NCBI RefSeq assembly: GCF_964340395.1
Contig: NC_135551.1
Coordinates: 2,037,501-2,101,500, forward strand
Direction of reading: 5' to 3'
Length of the DNA stretch: 64,000 nt
From: Glandiceps talaboti
Lineage: Eukaryota > Hemichordata > Enteropneusta > Spengelidae
Shown here: positions 10,717-23,823 of the stretch, piece after piece
Layout: every line of letters starts with the position of its first letter
Position numbering within the stretch: position 1 is the stretch's first letter
The notes under the pieces: generated by a model
Databases searched by the model: none
Seen by the model: the letters and a program-made list of their open reading frames with translations, nothing else
What the model was told of the DNA's origin: nothing
Program-made: the position numbers and the translations under genes

Positions 10717-12282
10717 CTATACAACATTCGTTTCATACTAAAAGACAAATGAACAGACATCTATAAACATCCTCTGCTCCGGATTCCGCATGAAACAGCA
10801 GATGCGCAAATAGTGTTGCGCACAATAGAGCAGGAAATCCTGACTAGGGTTAGATGCGAAGGTGGCTACGGTTGATTTTTCTGTCAGCCCACTTGTTTGG
10901 TGATTTTGAAATATGTAGATGCTGACACGATGTAGGGGCGATTCACCTACACAACCTAATTAGCTATTGCCTTGTAAATGACGATTAGAAATCACCGCTA
11001 GTGGCCTATGTGTTAAGATGGGTAAGCTTCTATCTAGGATCCTATGCTGTATTGGGGCGCCGCATCCTTTTAGAGATTCTACGGTAAGAAAACCCTTTAT
11101 CTCATCCTGCATATTCCAATCTACCGTGCCTTACCCTATCAAATGTGGCAGCGATTTTACTCATACAAAATATCCATTCATTCACCGTGTTAATTACAGT
11201 CGCTTCAATGTACGCCTCGATACAACATATCTAATTGATATTCTGTTTGCTAGAGAGCGTACTGGTGGCTATTAGTACAACAAGCCTTGGCAATTAAGCT
11301 GCCTTGACAAATGACTTATCTAGTGTTGCTACGATATGATGTCAGGTTTTCAGACAGCCAACGATTTAAAAGAGGAATATTGTGATCTACATTATGTGTT
11401 TGAAATGTACGATTGAACGTACGCTGTCTTATTTTATGCCTGTGCCACATTCAGCCTAAAAATGTGTTATCGTAATCTCGCCTCATTTCGTATACGTGTA
11501 TCAAACATGAAACATCGCAAGAATAATGTGCTATAGTTGTAGATGTGTTAATGTTGTGTTCACTGTCGAGGTAAGATAGAATACAGTTCGTGTCAATATC
11601 ATCGTTGATTAATAAGAACAGCAAGGGAAATCAGATATTCTGTTTATGTCCAGTGCATATATTTGTCTGTTTCATATTGTGTTCCGTCCCAGAGGACACT
11701 GTCACGTGATTATTGCTTATTAATCCATGCGGAGAGTGAGAGTTCAACTAATGAAGTTATACATATGTTGTTAGGCATTTTGACAAATTGCATTTTTTTA
11801 CCACTATTTACGTTAAGAAAGTCAGAATGTGGTAATGTAATATATCACGCACGCTCAGCGCATTGTACAGTGACCCTACATGCCCGACAGAGGGCGTTGC
11901 GACAGACGATGATTTCTTGATCCGTGATAAGTAATTTCTATTAGTTGACAGGTGACGTAGTGAAATGAAGTGTACGGTAATAAAGGAATAAGTATAACAC
12001 GACACTGGACATTACACTTCAGACATCTAACGCTATCACGTGACATGTACATAGGTTGATAACAGCAATGATGGCCTTCAACTACAGTAACCTTCAATCA
12101 AATAGTGCATTTATCACTTCTTACCGAGTAAATAAACAACATCTCAAGTGATAATTTCACGAATGACGATGTATGTTAATAAGCTTCAGACAAACTGTGA
12201 CGTCTTGCAAGGAAATTATGTTCAATGCCTCTAAAATATTGAATTAGGCCTTGATACTTATATTTCAAATCTTATGTCGTAC
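10717..12282. other. Unique sequence without a supported gene
   Basis: About 1.5 kb of non-repetitive sequence with several short frames (60-85 codons) on both strands. None combines a recognisable motif with good splice borders. Upstream exons of the 10.5-kb minus-strand candidate could lie here, but I cannot place them. Confidence 0.5.
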
Positions 12283-13428
12283 GCTGGGGTCAGAATTTAC
12301 GGTGGGGGAGAAATTGGGGGGGGGGGGACAATGAAAAAAATTGAGGGTTCAAAGGGGGTACCATGGAAATTCTGATGGTCTGAAAGGGGGGGTGTGTGAA
12401 ATATTTCGCTCATGATTTGAACCGAATTAAATCTCAGGGGCGGTCATTTACCGAGTAAATTAAAATACTTCTCGCGTCTTCGCCACAATACCTTCTAAAA
12501 CCTATATTCAGTGATGAGGTGGGTGACAAACATGCGAATGCATTTGTGTATGCCTTCCTCTGTTTGTCTGTCTGGCTGCCCGTCTGTCTCTCCGTCTCTC
12601 TATAGTCTGTCATTCTGTCTCTAGTCTCTCTCTGTCTCTAGTCTCTCTCTCTCTCTTTCTCTGTGGAGACTTTTTGAACATTCAAGGAGCAGTCGTTTAC
12701 CTTGTACTTTGCAAAATTGTATACCTCATTTTACTGCCATATATTTAATTATGAGGCAGTCAATAGCCAAGCGAATGTGTGTGTCTGCCAAAATATCTCT
12801 GTATAAGTTAAAGTGTAGGTAATATAGCCTTCAGTCAAATTGGGGTACTGAAGACAATTTTCAAGTACTCTATATATTTCAATAATATGTATGGTTTGAA
12901 ATTTTATGCCATTAATGGTCTCTTACATGTCCTTATTTTTAAGAAAAGTGCTTACTGTGGGAAAGGGACACCCCTCCCTCCCCCTCCCCACTACTTATCA
13001 TGGGGATGCTGTTTCTGCCCAGAATCACAAAGAGAAAACCCTGCTAGCTAAGTATCTCCAAGTATAGGTTACAACCCAATGAGAGACCCTTTTTCGCAAA
13101 ACCCACATATATTTGTAAAAAGAAATCTCTCATTGTTATATATGGACGATGAAGTTGATTTCCACTGTTAGTTTAATGTAGTGTACCATATTGTACACAT
13201 CTCTGAAGTGGAGCGGGGGGGGGGTACTGTATAATTACACATTAAAACGTGTAGCCGGCGGAAGTGGGGGGGGGGGGCTACGAAAATTCTTGGGTTCATT
13301 TCAGGGGGGGGGGGCATGAATTTTTTTGAGAGCGCGAAGGGGACGCTGTGAAAAAAATGTAATCAAAATAATTTCTACCCAGCCACCCCCCCCCCCACCC
13401 CTCCCCCGCCGCAAATTCTGACCCCAGC
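12283..13428. mobile_element. ~1.15-kb inverted-repeat element, G-tract ends
   Basis: Left end GCTGGGGTCAGAATTTACGG and right end CGCAAATTCTGACCCCAGC are inverted repeats (one mismatch over ~19), each followed inward by long G (or C) runs. No transposase frame is present, so it is a non-autonomous DNA element. Both flanks carry CTTATGTC, and TATGTCGTAC occurs just outside each end, which could be a rearranged target duplication. The interior holds a degraded GTCT/CT tract and, at about 12900-12940, one diverged copy of the 41-bp satellite monomer. Confidence 0.65.
12895..12940 (+). repeat. Single-copy progenitor of the 41-bp satellite
   Basis: TTATGCCATTAATGGTCTCT and then TACATGTCCTTA align with the 41-bp monomer (TACGCC.CTTAATGGCCTTC, TACATGTCATTA). 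The left flank (TTTCAAGTACTC, AATAATATGTATGGT) matches 4540-4575. The right flank (CCTTATTTTTAAGAAAAGTG) matches 6968-6990. Only one monomer is present here, against about 54 at 4.58-6.79 kb. Confidence 0.75.
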
Positions 13429-14351
13429 CTTATGTCAGCTATGTCGTACTAATCTCATGTCTGGAAAGTGGGTTGACGAATTTACATTTGGTGATTTTTA
13501 TTCCTAAATCAGATTATACAATAAACACCGAATGCGTAGACGAGGACAATTTATCCTAAAGTAACCCCGAGGATGGATCACGTGATTATATGACGAAAGA
13601 ATCACAAGAAATTCAATATATATATGGTACAGAGCAAACCCGTCAACACCCTATCATGCCAGCCAGGAAAAACAGAGGTTAAAACCTTAACATACAAATT
13701 TGGAAAAAATCTCTGAAACCTGTAGTCCGTTTGCTTATGCATGATCGGGTTCAAGGTGTGGTGTTGGACCTCACCACAGTACCATGAAAACGCAAATTAA
13801 AACAAATTAACAATACGAAAGATATATATATAGACTATGGCGATGGGAACGACCCCAATGTGATACATAATGGTATGTTACATTACTTGTAACTAAAAAC
13901 ACACAGAAATGTGTCACTGCCAGAAAACGTCAGAACATGCGTGGAAAACGTGCACACTATTAAACCTAGTGCAAAAACAGAAAAAGTTGGTAAATAGAAA
14001 ATAAAAAATTGATGTACAAGGACCGTGAACTGTGCAGCTCGTAGGTCTGTCTAGAAGTGTTCACTCAATACAAGCACAAGCACATGGTATCCACCACCCT
14101 CATAAATCACAACTGATGGGACTGTCTGCCTTTCCCTGTCCAATAAGAAAACATCGCAACATGCGCCCCGCCTGGAAAACTGTGAAAACACGTGACATCA
14201 AGACAGTGATTTCGATACTATACTGAAGAAACGTGCGAAATCATATATATATATCCGTAACATATTAGGTACTAACACACGAAAGGCCCGTGGATATCAT
14301 TTAAACTACTTATGTATAACTTGTACCAGTATATATCGGTTTGTCTACAGT

Positions 14352-14485
14352 TATCTATGTAAGGGAGCCTTCAGTAATTACAAGGGGAAAGGTCGAGGGA
14401 ATGGAGCTCACTTTTTAAAAATCGGTCCCAGGGGAGCATATTTTAGAAAATGAAAATTAGGAGAGTTTCACATTTTACTTTTACT
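14352..14485 (-). repeat. Dispersed repeat copy, reversed
   Basis: Starts AAGGGAGCCTTCAGTAATTA and continues with GCTCACTTTTTAAAAA, GGGGAGCATATTTTAGAAAA and TTTCACATTTTACTTT, the reverse-oriented relative of the copies at 8.9, 10.1 and 32.2 kb. Confidence 0.65.
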
Positions 14486-14877
14486 CCTTTTTTATGTAAA
14501 TGTTCATTCTTTTGTGATTTTGACATGATGTCACCATTGCAACCGATTCCAAATCCTACTACTACCATATCCCACCACTGCCACCATTGTAAAGTAATAT
14601 CATAACATATCAGTGAAATGCACTGAATTAATTGTTAGTTGTGATGTGAGGAGAGAAGCGGATCTAACAGTAGTAAAGGGAGACGGCGTGGCAAGATATT
14701 GGAGATAATGTGGTGGAGTCGAGATGTTTACCTCGATCGTCAGTTGTGTCTGTGGGAGTTCTGGCCTTCAGCTCAGTCAATTAGATCCAAACACAAATTA
14801 CTCACTGTGGTGGTAAGAGTAGGAAAGGACAAATGCCTATCAATGTGGTATTTTAACTATATAAACATTCTCTGTCT

Positions 14878-14921
14878 ATAGTGGGACTCGAACCCAGGAC
14901 CTCCTGACTACTAGTGGTGGT
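14878..14921 (-). other. tRNA-like T-arm with B box (SINE or tRNA relic?)
   Basis: The minus strand reads GGTCCTGGGTTCGAGTCCCA, which contains a good RNA polymerase III B box (GGTTCGAGTCC) and a near-complete T stem-loop (TGGG/CCCA). No matching A box or acceptor stem is visible upstream, so it is not an intact tRNA. It could be a tRNA relic or a tRNA-derived SINE fragment. Confidence 0.3.
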
Positions 14922-15122
14922 ACATGTTAGAAACTAATTAAGAAATATAATGAAATACGATTGATTGAAATATGTCAACCTTTACGAAATGAAAACATCT
15001 CAATATTAAACATATTAACAAAAATCTTGTAAGACTGTAGGTAGGCTGCTGTAAAATCGACAGTACAGATATAATTATTTTCATTAAGCACATTGCCAAA
15101 CAGAACCAAAGGAAATGGCTGA

Positions 15123-18100
15123 GTTGAATGCCATATCTAAACCAGTTGAATGCCATATCTAAACCAGTTGAATGCCATATCTAAACCAGTATAATGCCAT
15201 ATCTGACATCTTTTAATAACCAATACAATACCGCATCTGACATCCTATTATAACCAATACACTGCCATATCTGACATCTTGTAATAACCAGTACAATGCC
15301 ATATCTGACATACTATTATAACCAATACAATGCAATATCTGACATACTATTATAACCAATACACTGCCATATCTGACATCTTGTAATAACCAGTACAATG
15401 CAATGTCTTACATACTATTATAACCAATGCAATGCAATGTCTTACATACTATTATAACCAATACAACGCCATATCTGACATACTATTATAACCAATACAA
15501 TGCAATATCTGACATACTATTATAACCAATACAATGCAATGTCTTACATACTATAATAACCAATACAATGCAATGTCTTACATACTATAATAACCAGTAC
15601 AATGCCATATCTTACATACTATTATAACCAATACAATGCAATATCTGACATACTATAATAACCAGTACAATGCCATATCTGACATACTATTATAACCAAT
15701 ACAATGCAATGTCTTACATACTATAATAACCAGTACAATGCCATATCTGACATACTATTATAACCAATGCAATGCAATGTCTTACATACTATTATAACCA
15801 GTACAATGCCATATCTGACATACTATTATAACCAATACAATGCAATATCTGACATACTATTATAACCAATACAATGCAATGTCTTACATACTATAATAAC
15901 CAATACAATGCAATGTCTTACATACTATAATAACCAGTACAATGCCATATCTTACATACTATTATAACCAATACAATGCAATATCTGACATACTATAATA
16001 ACCAGTACAATGCCATATCTGACATACTATTATAACCAATACAATGCAATGTCTTACATACTATAATAACCAGTACAATGCCATATCTGACATACTATTA
16101 TAACCAATGCAATGCAATGTCTTACATACTATTATAACCAGTACAATGCCATATCTGACATACTATTATAACCAATACAATGCAATATCTGACATACTAT
16201 AATAACCAGTACAATGCCATATCTGACATACTATTATAACCAATACAATGCAATATCTGACATACTATAATAACCAGTACAATGCCATATCTGACATACT
16301 ATTATAACCAATACAATGCAATGTCTTACATACTATAATAACCAGTACAATGCCATATCTGACATACTATTATAACCAATGCAATGCAATGTCTTACATA
16401 CTATTATAACCAGTACAATGCCATATCTGACATACTATTATAACCAATACAATGCAATGTCTTACATACTATAATAACCAGTACAATGCCATATCTGACA
16501 TACTATTATAACCAATGCAATGCAATGTCTTACATACTATTATAACCAGTACAATGCCATATCTGACATACTATTATAACCAATACAATGCAATGTCTTA
16601 CATACTATAATAACCAGTACAATGCCATATCTGACAACTTATAATAACCAGTACAATTCCATATCTTACATACTATAATAACCAGTACAATGCCATATCT
16701 GACATGCTATTATAACCAATGCAATGCAATGTCTTACATACTATAATAACCAGTACAATGCCATATCTGACATACTATTATAACCAATGCAATGCAATGT
16801 CTTACATACTATAATAACCAGTACAATGCCATATCTGACATACTATTATAACCAATGCAATGCAATGTCTTACATACTATAATAACCAGTACAATGCCAT
16901 ATCTGACATACTATTATAACCAGTACAATGCAATGTCTTACATACTATAATAACCAGTACAATGCCATATCTGACAACTTATAATAACCAGTACAATGCA
17001 ATGTCTTACATACTATAATAACCAGTACAATGCCATATCTGACATACTATTATAACCAATACAATGCAATGTCTTACATACTATAATAACCAGTACAATG
17101 CCATATCTGACATACTATTATAACCAATACAATGCAATGTCTTACATACTATAATAACCAGTACAATGCCATATCTGACATACTATAATAACCAATACAA
17201 TGCAATGTCTTACATACTATAATAACCAGTACAATGCCATATCTGACAACTTATAATAACCAGTACAATGCAATGTCTTACATACTATAATAACCAGTAC
17301 AATGCCATATCTGACATACTATTATAACCAATACAATGCAATGTCTTACATACTATAATAACCAGTACAATGCCATATCTGACAACTTATAATAACCAGT
17401 ACAATGCAATGTCTTACATACTATAATAAACAGTACAATGCAATGTCTTACATACTATTATAACCAATGCAATGCAATGTCTTACATACTATAATAACCA
17501 ATACAATGCAATGTCTTACATACTATAATAACCAGTACAATGCAATGTCTTACATACTATAATAACCAATGCAATGCAATGTCTTACATACTATTATAAC
17601 CAATGCAATGCAATGTCTTACATACTATAATAACCAATGCAATGCAATGTCTTACATACTATAATAACCAGTACAATTCCATATCTTACATACTATAATA
17701 ACCAATACAATGCCATATCTGACATACTATAATAACCAATACAATGCAATGTCTTACATACTATTATAACCAGTACAATGCCATATCTGACAACTTATAA
17801 TAACCAATACAATGCCATATCTGACATACTATAATAACCAATACAATGCCATATCTGACATACTATTATAACCAATACAATGCCATATCTGACATACTAT
17901 AATAACCAATGCAATGCAATGTCTTACATACTATTATAACCAGTACAATGCCATATCTGACATACTATAATAACCAATACAATGCCATATCTGACATACT
18001 ATAATAACCAATACAATGCAATGTCTTACATACTATTATAACCAGTACAATGCCATATCTGACAACTTATAATAACCAGTACAATGCAATGTCTTACATA

Positions 18101-19207
18101 CTATAATAACCAGTACAATGCCATATCTGACATACTATTATAACCAATACAATGCAATGTCTTACATACTATTATAACCAGTACAATGCCATATCTGACA
18201 TACTATTATAACCAATACAATGCAATGTCTTACATACTATAATAAACAGTACAATGCCATATCTGACAACTTATAATAACCAGTACAATGCAATGTCTTA
18301 CATACTATAATAACCAGTACAATGCCATATCTGACATACTATTATAACCAATACAATGCAATGTCTTACATACTATTATAACCAGTACAATGCCATATCT
18401 GACATACTATTATAACCAATACAATGCAATGTCTTACATACTATAATAACCAGTACAATGCCATATCTGACATACTATTATAACCAATACAATGCAATGT
18501 CTTACATACTATAATAACCAGTACAATGCCATATCTGACATACTATTATAACCAGTACAATTCCATATCTGACATACTATTATAACCAATGCAATGCAAT
18601 GTCTTACATACTATAATAACCAGTACAATGCCATATCTGACATACTATTATAACCAATACAATGCAATGTCTTACATACTATTATAACCAGTACAATGCC
18701 ATATCTGACATACTATTATAACCAATACAATGCCATATCTGACATACTATAATAACCAATACAATGCCATATCTGACAACTTATAATAACCAGTACAATG
18801 CCATATCTGACATACTATTATAACCAATACAATGCAATGTCTTACATACTATAATAACCAATACAATGCCATATCTGACATACTATTATAACCAATACAA
18901 TGCAATGTCTTACATACTATAATAACCAGTACAATGCCATATCTGACAACTTATAATAACCAATACAATGCCATATCTGACAACTTATAATAACCAGTAC
19001 AATGCCATATCTGACATCCTGTAATAACCAATACCATGCCATATCTGACAACTTATAATAACCAGTACAATGCCATATCTGACAACTTATAATAACCAAT
19101 ACCATGCCATATCTGACAACTTATAATAACCAATACAATGCCATATCTGACAACTTATAATAACCAGTACAATGCCATATCTGATATCTTGTAATAACCA
19201 GTACAAT
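15123..19207. repeat. 34-bp satellite array (about 118 copies)
   Basis: 34-bp monomers with two main types. Type A has GTACAATGCCATATCTGACA and type B has ATACAATGCAATGTCTTACA; both end TACTATTATAACC or TACTATAATAACC. A and B often alternate, giving a 68-bp dimer. The left edge (15123-15190) has three 22-bp short monomers, GTTGAATGCCATATCTAAAC plus CA, which lack about 12 bases of the later unit. Noncoding. Confidence 0.96.
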
Positions 19208-20177
19208 ATTGTATCCTATTAATTTACGATGATTGCACTAAATGTGACTATTGGTTATTTGAAAATTATCAATAAAAAGTGCTAAAATCAAGTTTCGTAG
19301 TGACCATGATTTACTTCTAAAATTACTAGTTCTTTGTGTGTTATAAAATTACTTATGTTTGGTATTCACGTGACTTGTGTTTAGTATTCACGTGACTTGT
19401 GTTTAGTATTCATGTGTCTTGTGTTTGGTATTCACGTGACTTGTGTTTGGTATTCACGAGTGTGATTGACAGTTGTAATTGCAATTCATATACAATTTAA
19501 TTGATGGTCTTATCCATGATTGCTAGTCCTTATTACAAACCGTCAAATATTTTCAAAGGAATAAATTGTCTAGACTCATAGTTCGATAGCCTCGTACTTC
19601 TAGTTATCAGCTTCCCACATCGTTTGGAAAACACCCGGGAATTCTTACCGAATTACTTGGCCTGAAGGGAAGTTCATATATTTCAAAAACAGTAGCAGTT
19701 AATTTGAAAGTACCTCATTAAACACAGAATGAGTACATCGGCATCTCACATGATATTTCAATTCCTTGAAAACAAGAAAACGAAACGGATTTGAAGACAT
19801 AATTCATGGATTAGGCAGAGTAAAAGTCATAATGCAGAATGAATGATAAAGTGAGAGAAAATGAAGTCAGACATAACATTAACATTAATCTGAAAACAGA
19901 CGTGAAGCATACTAGCCAATGCCCTGGATATCTTTACTTCAAGGCAATTTCTATATCCAAACTTATATTGCATAAAAGCTATTATTTTCTGAAACGTTTT
20001 TTACACACCTTTAGGTAGATAAAAATAACACCAACGTGAGTATTTTACAGAAAAATTCTCTATCATTTTAATGAATCAGGTTCAAACTTTAAATTTGGTT
20101 TGAAATGTGCACATATTAGGAAAATAATTTTAACAAAATAAAATGAAAAGTATGATTGTGTATTTCTTTCACTTGGG
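19208..20177. other. AT-rich spacer with a small 22-bp repeat
   Basis: Non-repetitive except for about 4.5 copies of a 22-bp unit at 19356-19457, listed separately. No coding exon or transposon end is recognised. Confidence 0.55.
19356..19457. repeat. 22-bp minisatellite with E-box
   Basis: About 4.5 copies of TATTCACGTGACTTGTGTTT plus two bases (AG or GG). Most copies contain CACGTGAC, an E-box core. Any regulatory role is unproven. Confidence 0.85.
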
Positions 20178-20461
20178 GGAAACTGAAATATGTCATGTAC
20201 TGACTGAGGTTAAAGGTCATGAAACTGAAATATGACGTGTACTGACTGAGGTTAAAGGTCATGAAACTGAAATATGTCATGTACTGACTGAGGTTAAAGG
20301 TCGTGAAACTGAAATATGTCGTGTACTGACTGAGGTTAAAGGTCATGAAACTGAAATATGTCATGTACTGACTGAGGTTAAAGGTCATGAAACTGAAATA
20401 TGTCGTGTACTGACTGAGGTTACAGGTCATGAAACTGAAATATGTCGTCTACTGACTGATT
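20178..20461. repeat. 42-bp minisatellite (about 6.7 copies)
   Basis: Unit of 42 bp with core ATGTACTGACTGAGGTTAAA followed by GGTCATGAAACTGAAATATG and two further bases. Because 42 is a multiple of 3, the minus strand stays open as a repeating 14-residue peptide (MTFNLSQYTTYFSF). I see no gene context for it and treat it as incidental. Confidence 0.93.
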
Positions 20462-21365
20462 TTAACTAATGTTTTTAAAAGTATATCAAAATAAGAAAAA
20501 TGTCTATAAAAATCCTTAACTTATTTTTTGCGGGAAGGTACAATCACAGGAAATGATTGAAATCATCTATTTAACCTGATACCACTATAGGTCTGACATT
20601 TTAACGTACATGATTCAAAATAATAGAACAAATTACACAAACTATTACAAACATACACTGATGAACTTTCAACTTTCTTTCTAAAGGTACGATTTAACTG
20701 TGTCTACTGAAACCTTCAAATTCGTACTGCATCGGTTATAATTTGTGAATTTATCGGAGTGTGGCTAAAGGTACTGCGTGCTGATTGCTATCATGACGAC
20801 AATGACGTAGACAGACAAACCTACGGAGTATATCACATTCTGTTCACGTGTTTAAACTCTCGTAAATGTTATATTTTATACTCTCACGTCCACGCGAGAC
20901 TACGTTCGTGACATTTCTTGTTTACCTTACATTATATTATATTGCATATTGTAACTATTTGTCTATATTCCTCGAAAATCTCGTATATTAAACGCGATAA
21001 ACCTTTGGTTTAATTATTTGTCTGGCATTTACATGACAATGTACTCAGCGTACTTAGTTGAAGTTGATATAAATTACATACTTTATATATAGCTTAGTAC
21101 AGAACACAGACTAATGATTGACTACCAAAGTCATCCTTCACAAATCTCGCTTTATCTTTTAAAAAATGTATATTTGGAATAGAATCTCGCCGAAATACTT
21201 AATTTGTATGGTAAATTTGGGGGAAAACTAAGATTGTATAGATTGTAAATACAATTATTTTAAAAATTATCAAAACACATTAAAATAATGTATATTAGGT
21301 ACGTGCAAATATGTCTTGGCATTTTAAACGGTAATACGATGTACTATAATGTGAATGTTGTTTTG
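20462..21365. other. Unique AT-rich spacer
   Basis: No recognisable gene, RNA or repeat. Short frames only. Confidence 0.5.
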
Positions 21366-21470
21366 TGCATTGCACAACACAACATAATAGAACATGATGA
21401 CACAACACGATACGACACAACACAACACAACACAACACAACACAACACAACACAACACTATGTAACACAA
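21366..21470. repeat. (ACACA)n pentanucleotide repeat
   Basis: CACAA pentamer run, perfect from about 21405 to 21457, with degenerate copies (ACATAATAG, GATACG) on the left. Confidence 0.92.
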
Positions 21471-21684
21471 CAAACATATCTGTTCAAGATATCAGCGCCT
21501 GTAACGTATACATACTTCAAGTTTGACATGGTAATGCCGACATAATTAATTCTGGGTACGTTTAAAAATACCAGTATGGTAAATTTTACTTCAAATTGGC
21601 ACGTGTGTGAGATTTGAAGTCGATATACAAAGTTTCATGTCTATCATACATTTAAAGTTGTGGTAATATAGAGATTTGACTCCT

Positions 21685-21884
21685 CCCTTACGGAAATGGT
21701 CTATAGTATTCTTATAGGATTCCTATAAGACCTATAATATTCCTTTCGGATTTCTATAGGACTGATCGTTCCTATAGGACTGTCCTAAAAGTTTGTAAAG
21801 TATTCCTTTAAGAAAGGGGACAAAATCCTATAAGATCTTATAGGAATAATCTTTTAGGAATACTATAGACCATTTCCGTAAGGG
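21685..21884. mobile_element. 200-bp MITE with perfect inverted repeats
   Basis: Ends are CCCTTACGGAAATGGTCTAT plus AGTATTC and its exact reverse complement (27 bases matched). The interior also folds, through AGGATTCCTATAAG- and CCTATAGGAC-type motifs, so the whole unit can form one hairpin. No coding capacity. No clear target duplication is visible, so the superfamily is not assigned. Confidence 0.8.
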
Positions 21885-21986
21885 CTGTAATATCTTCTGA
21901 CACGATATTTAATATAGGGTAACAATGTAATGTAATCTCTGTAGGAAGACAGATTTCAAATATTGCGGTATGGTAAATATATATTG

Positions 21987-23317
21987 TAAACCCATCGTGT
22001 TGTCCCTCAACAACTCTATACACAGCAGGGTAAACCCATCGTGTTGTCCCTTAACAACTCTATACACTGCAGGGTAAACCCATCGTGTTGTCACTTAACA
22101 ACTCTATACACTGCAGGGTACATCCATCGTGTTGTCCCTCAACAACTCTATACACTGCAGGGTAAACCCATCGTGTTGTCGATTAACAACTCTATACACC
22201 TGCAGGGTAAACCCATCGTGTTGTCCCTCAACAACTCTATACACCTGCAGGGTAAACCCATCGTGTTGTCCATTAACAACTCTATACACTGCAGGGTAAA
22301 CCCATCGTGTTGTCCCTTAACAACTCTATACACTGCAGAGTAAACCCATCGTGTTGTCCCTTAACAACTCTATACACTGCAGGGTAAACCCATCGTGTTG
22401 TCCCTCAACAACTCTATACACTGCAGGGTAAACCCATCGTGTTGTCCATTAACAACTCTATACACTGCAGGGTAAACCCATCGTGTTGTCCCTTAACAAC
22501 TCTATACACTGCAGGGTAAACCCATCGTGTTGTCCATTAACAACTCTATACACTGCAGGGTAAACCCATCGTGTTGTCCCTTAACATAGTACAATTCTAT
22601 ACACTGCAGGGTACATCCATCGTGTTGTCCCTCAACAACTCTATACACTGCAGGGTAAACCCATCGTGTTGTCCCTCAACAACTCTATACACTGCAGGGT
22701 ACATCCATCGTGTTGTCCCTTAACAACTCTATGCACTGCAGGGTAAACCCATCGTGTTGTCCATTAACAACTCTATACACTGCAGGGTAAACCCATCGTG
22801 TTGTCCATTAACAACTCTATGCACTGCAGGGTAAACCCATCGTGTTGTCCCTCAACAACTCTATACACCTGCAGGGTAAACCCATCGTGTTGTCCCTCAA
22901 CAACTCTATACACCTGCAGGGTAAACCCATCGTGTTGTCCCTCAACAACTCTATACACTGCAGGGTAAACCCATCGTGTTGTCCCTCAACAACTCTATAC
23001 ACTGCAGGGTACATCCATCGTGTTGTCCCTTAACAACTCTATACACTGCAGGGTAAACCCATCGTGTTGTCCCTCAACAACTCTATACACTGCAGGGTAC
23101 ATCCATCGTGTTGTCCCTTAACAACTCTATACACTGCAGGGTAAACCCATCGTGTTGTCCCTCAACAACTCTATACACTGCAGGGTACATCCATCGTGTT
23201 GTCCCTTAACAACTCTATGCACTGCAGGGTAAACCCATCGTGTTGTCCCTCAACAACTCTATACACCTGCAGGGTAAACCCATCGTGTATATACACTGCA
23301 GGGTAAACCCATCGTGT
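21987..23317. repeat. 44-bp satellite array with PstI site (about 30 copies)
   Basis: 44-bp monomer (45 bp when CACTGCAG is CACCTGCAG) with core ACTGCAGGGTAAACCCATCG followed by TGTTGTCC and CAACAACTCTATAC. Variants include GGTACATCC for GGTAAACCC, and CCCTC, CCCTT or CCATT after TTGTC. The right edge contains deleted monomers (CATCGTGTATATACACTG). Open frames on both strands are products of the repeat. Confidence 0.96.
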
Positions 23318-23823
23318 ATTGTTTCTGTTTATTATTGTTTTATTACATGCGACATATTTCAATTTGAAGAATTCGTGTATTTGTTTTTACTACAAATATT
23401 AAAATTTGTACGAAATGTACAAGAATTTGTTCTGCTGGTTGTAACCGATGTTTTATAACGTTTTCATATTCATTGCTCATGCAAGTCGGCTTATGATACT
23501 AGGGTGTCTGTTCACTTTAAGTATAACTTTCAACGTTGGTTGACTCCTCTAGTAAGATTGATTGCAACTAAATGCCAGTCCCGACCTAGCGGGGGTGGTG
23601 AACGGAAGTTATATCGACAATTTACAATATGATGGGAATTATTGCCTGAAATCTACAGTTCTGTAGGACATTCCATTCTCTGTAAGATTTTACTTCCGGG
23701 GGGTGGCGGAGGATTTTCAGGGGGGGGGGGGACGGCATCAATTTTTCTCAGGAAAAATTAGGGGGGGCTAAACAAAAATTTCACAATTTTCTAGGGGAGG
23801 GGGGTCATGGAAAAAAATCATGA
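23318..23823. other. Spacer plus G-rich dispersed sequence
   Basis: Unique to about 23690, then G-rich blocks (GGGGGGTGGCGGAGG; two further long G runs) ending GGGGTCATGGAAAAAAATC. Their style resembles the G-rich family at 9.05 and 12.3 kb, but the homology is weak. It abuts the broken SAP-like gene. Confidence 0.45.

Larger units (their letters stand above)
13441..15122. other. Unique sequence with one dispersed-repeat copy
   Basis: Mostly non-repetitive. A reversed copy of the GGGAGCCTTCAGTAATTAC family occupies about 14352-14485, and a tRNA-like fragment lies near 14881. No coding exon is supported. Frames of about 60 codons at 14032 and 14699 show no motif. Confidence 0.55.

Noticed and set aside
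19356-19457. CACGTGAC repeats as a regulatory element
   Set aside because: E-box words are a by-product of a 22-bp tandem unit; no nearby gene or promoter supports a function.
20116-20430. 104-codon minus frame with a 14-residue repeat
   Set aside because: The 42-bp unit length is a multiple of 3, so the open frame is expected by chance. There is no gene context.
22041-23458. Several overlapping frames over the 44-bp PstI array
   Set aside because: Frames shift every unit and exist on both strands. This is repeat artefact.
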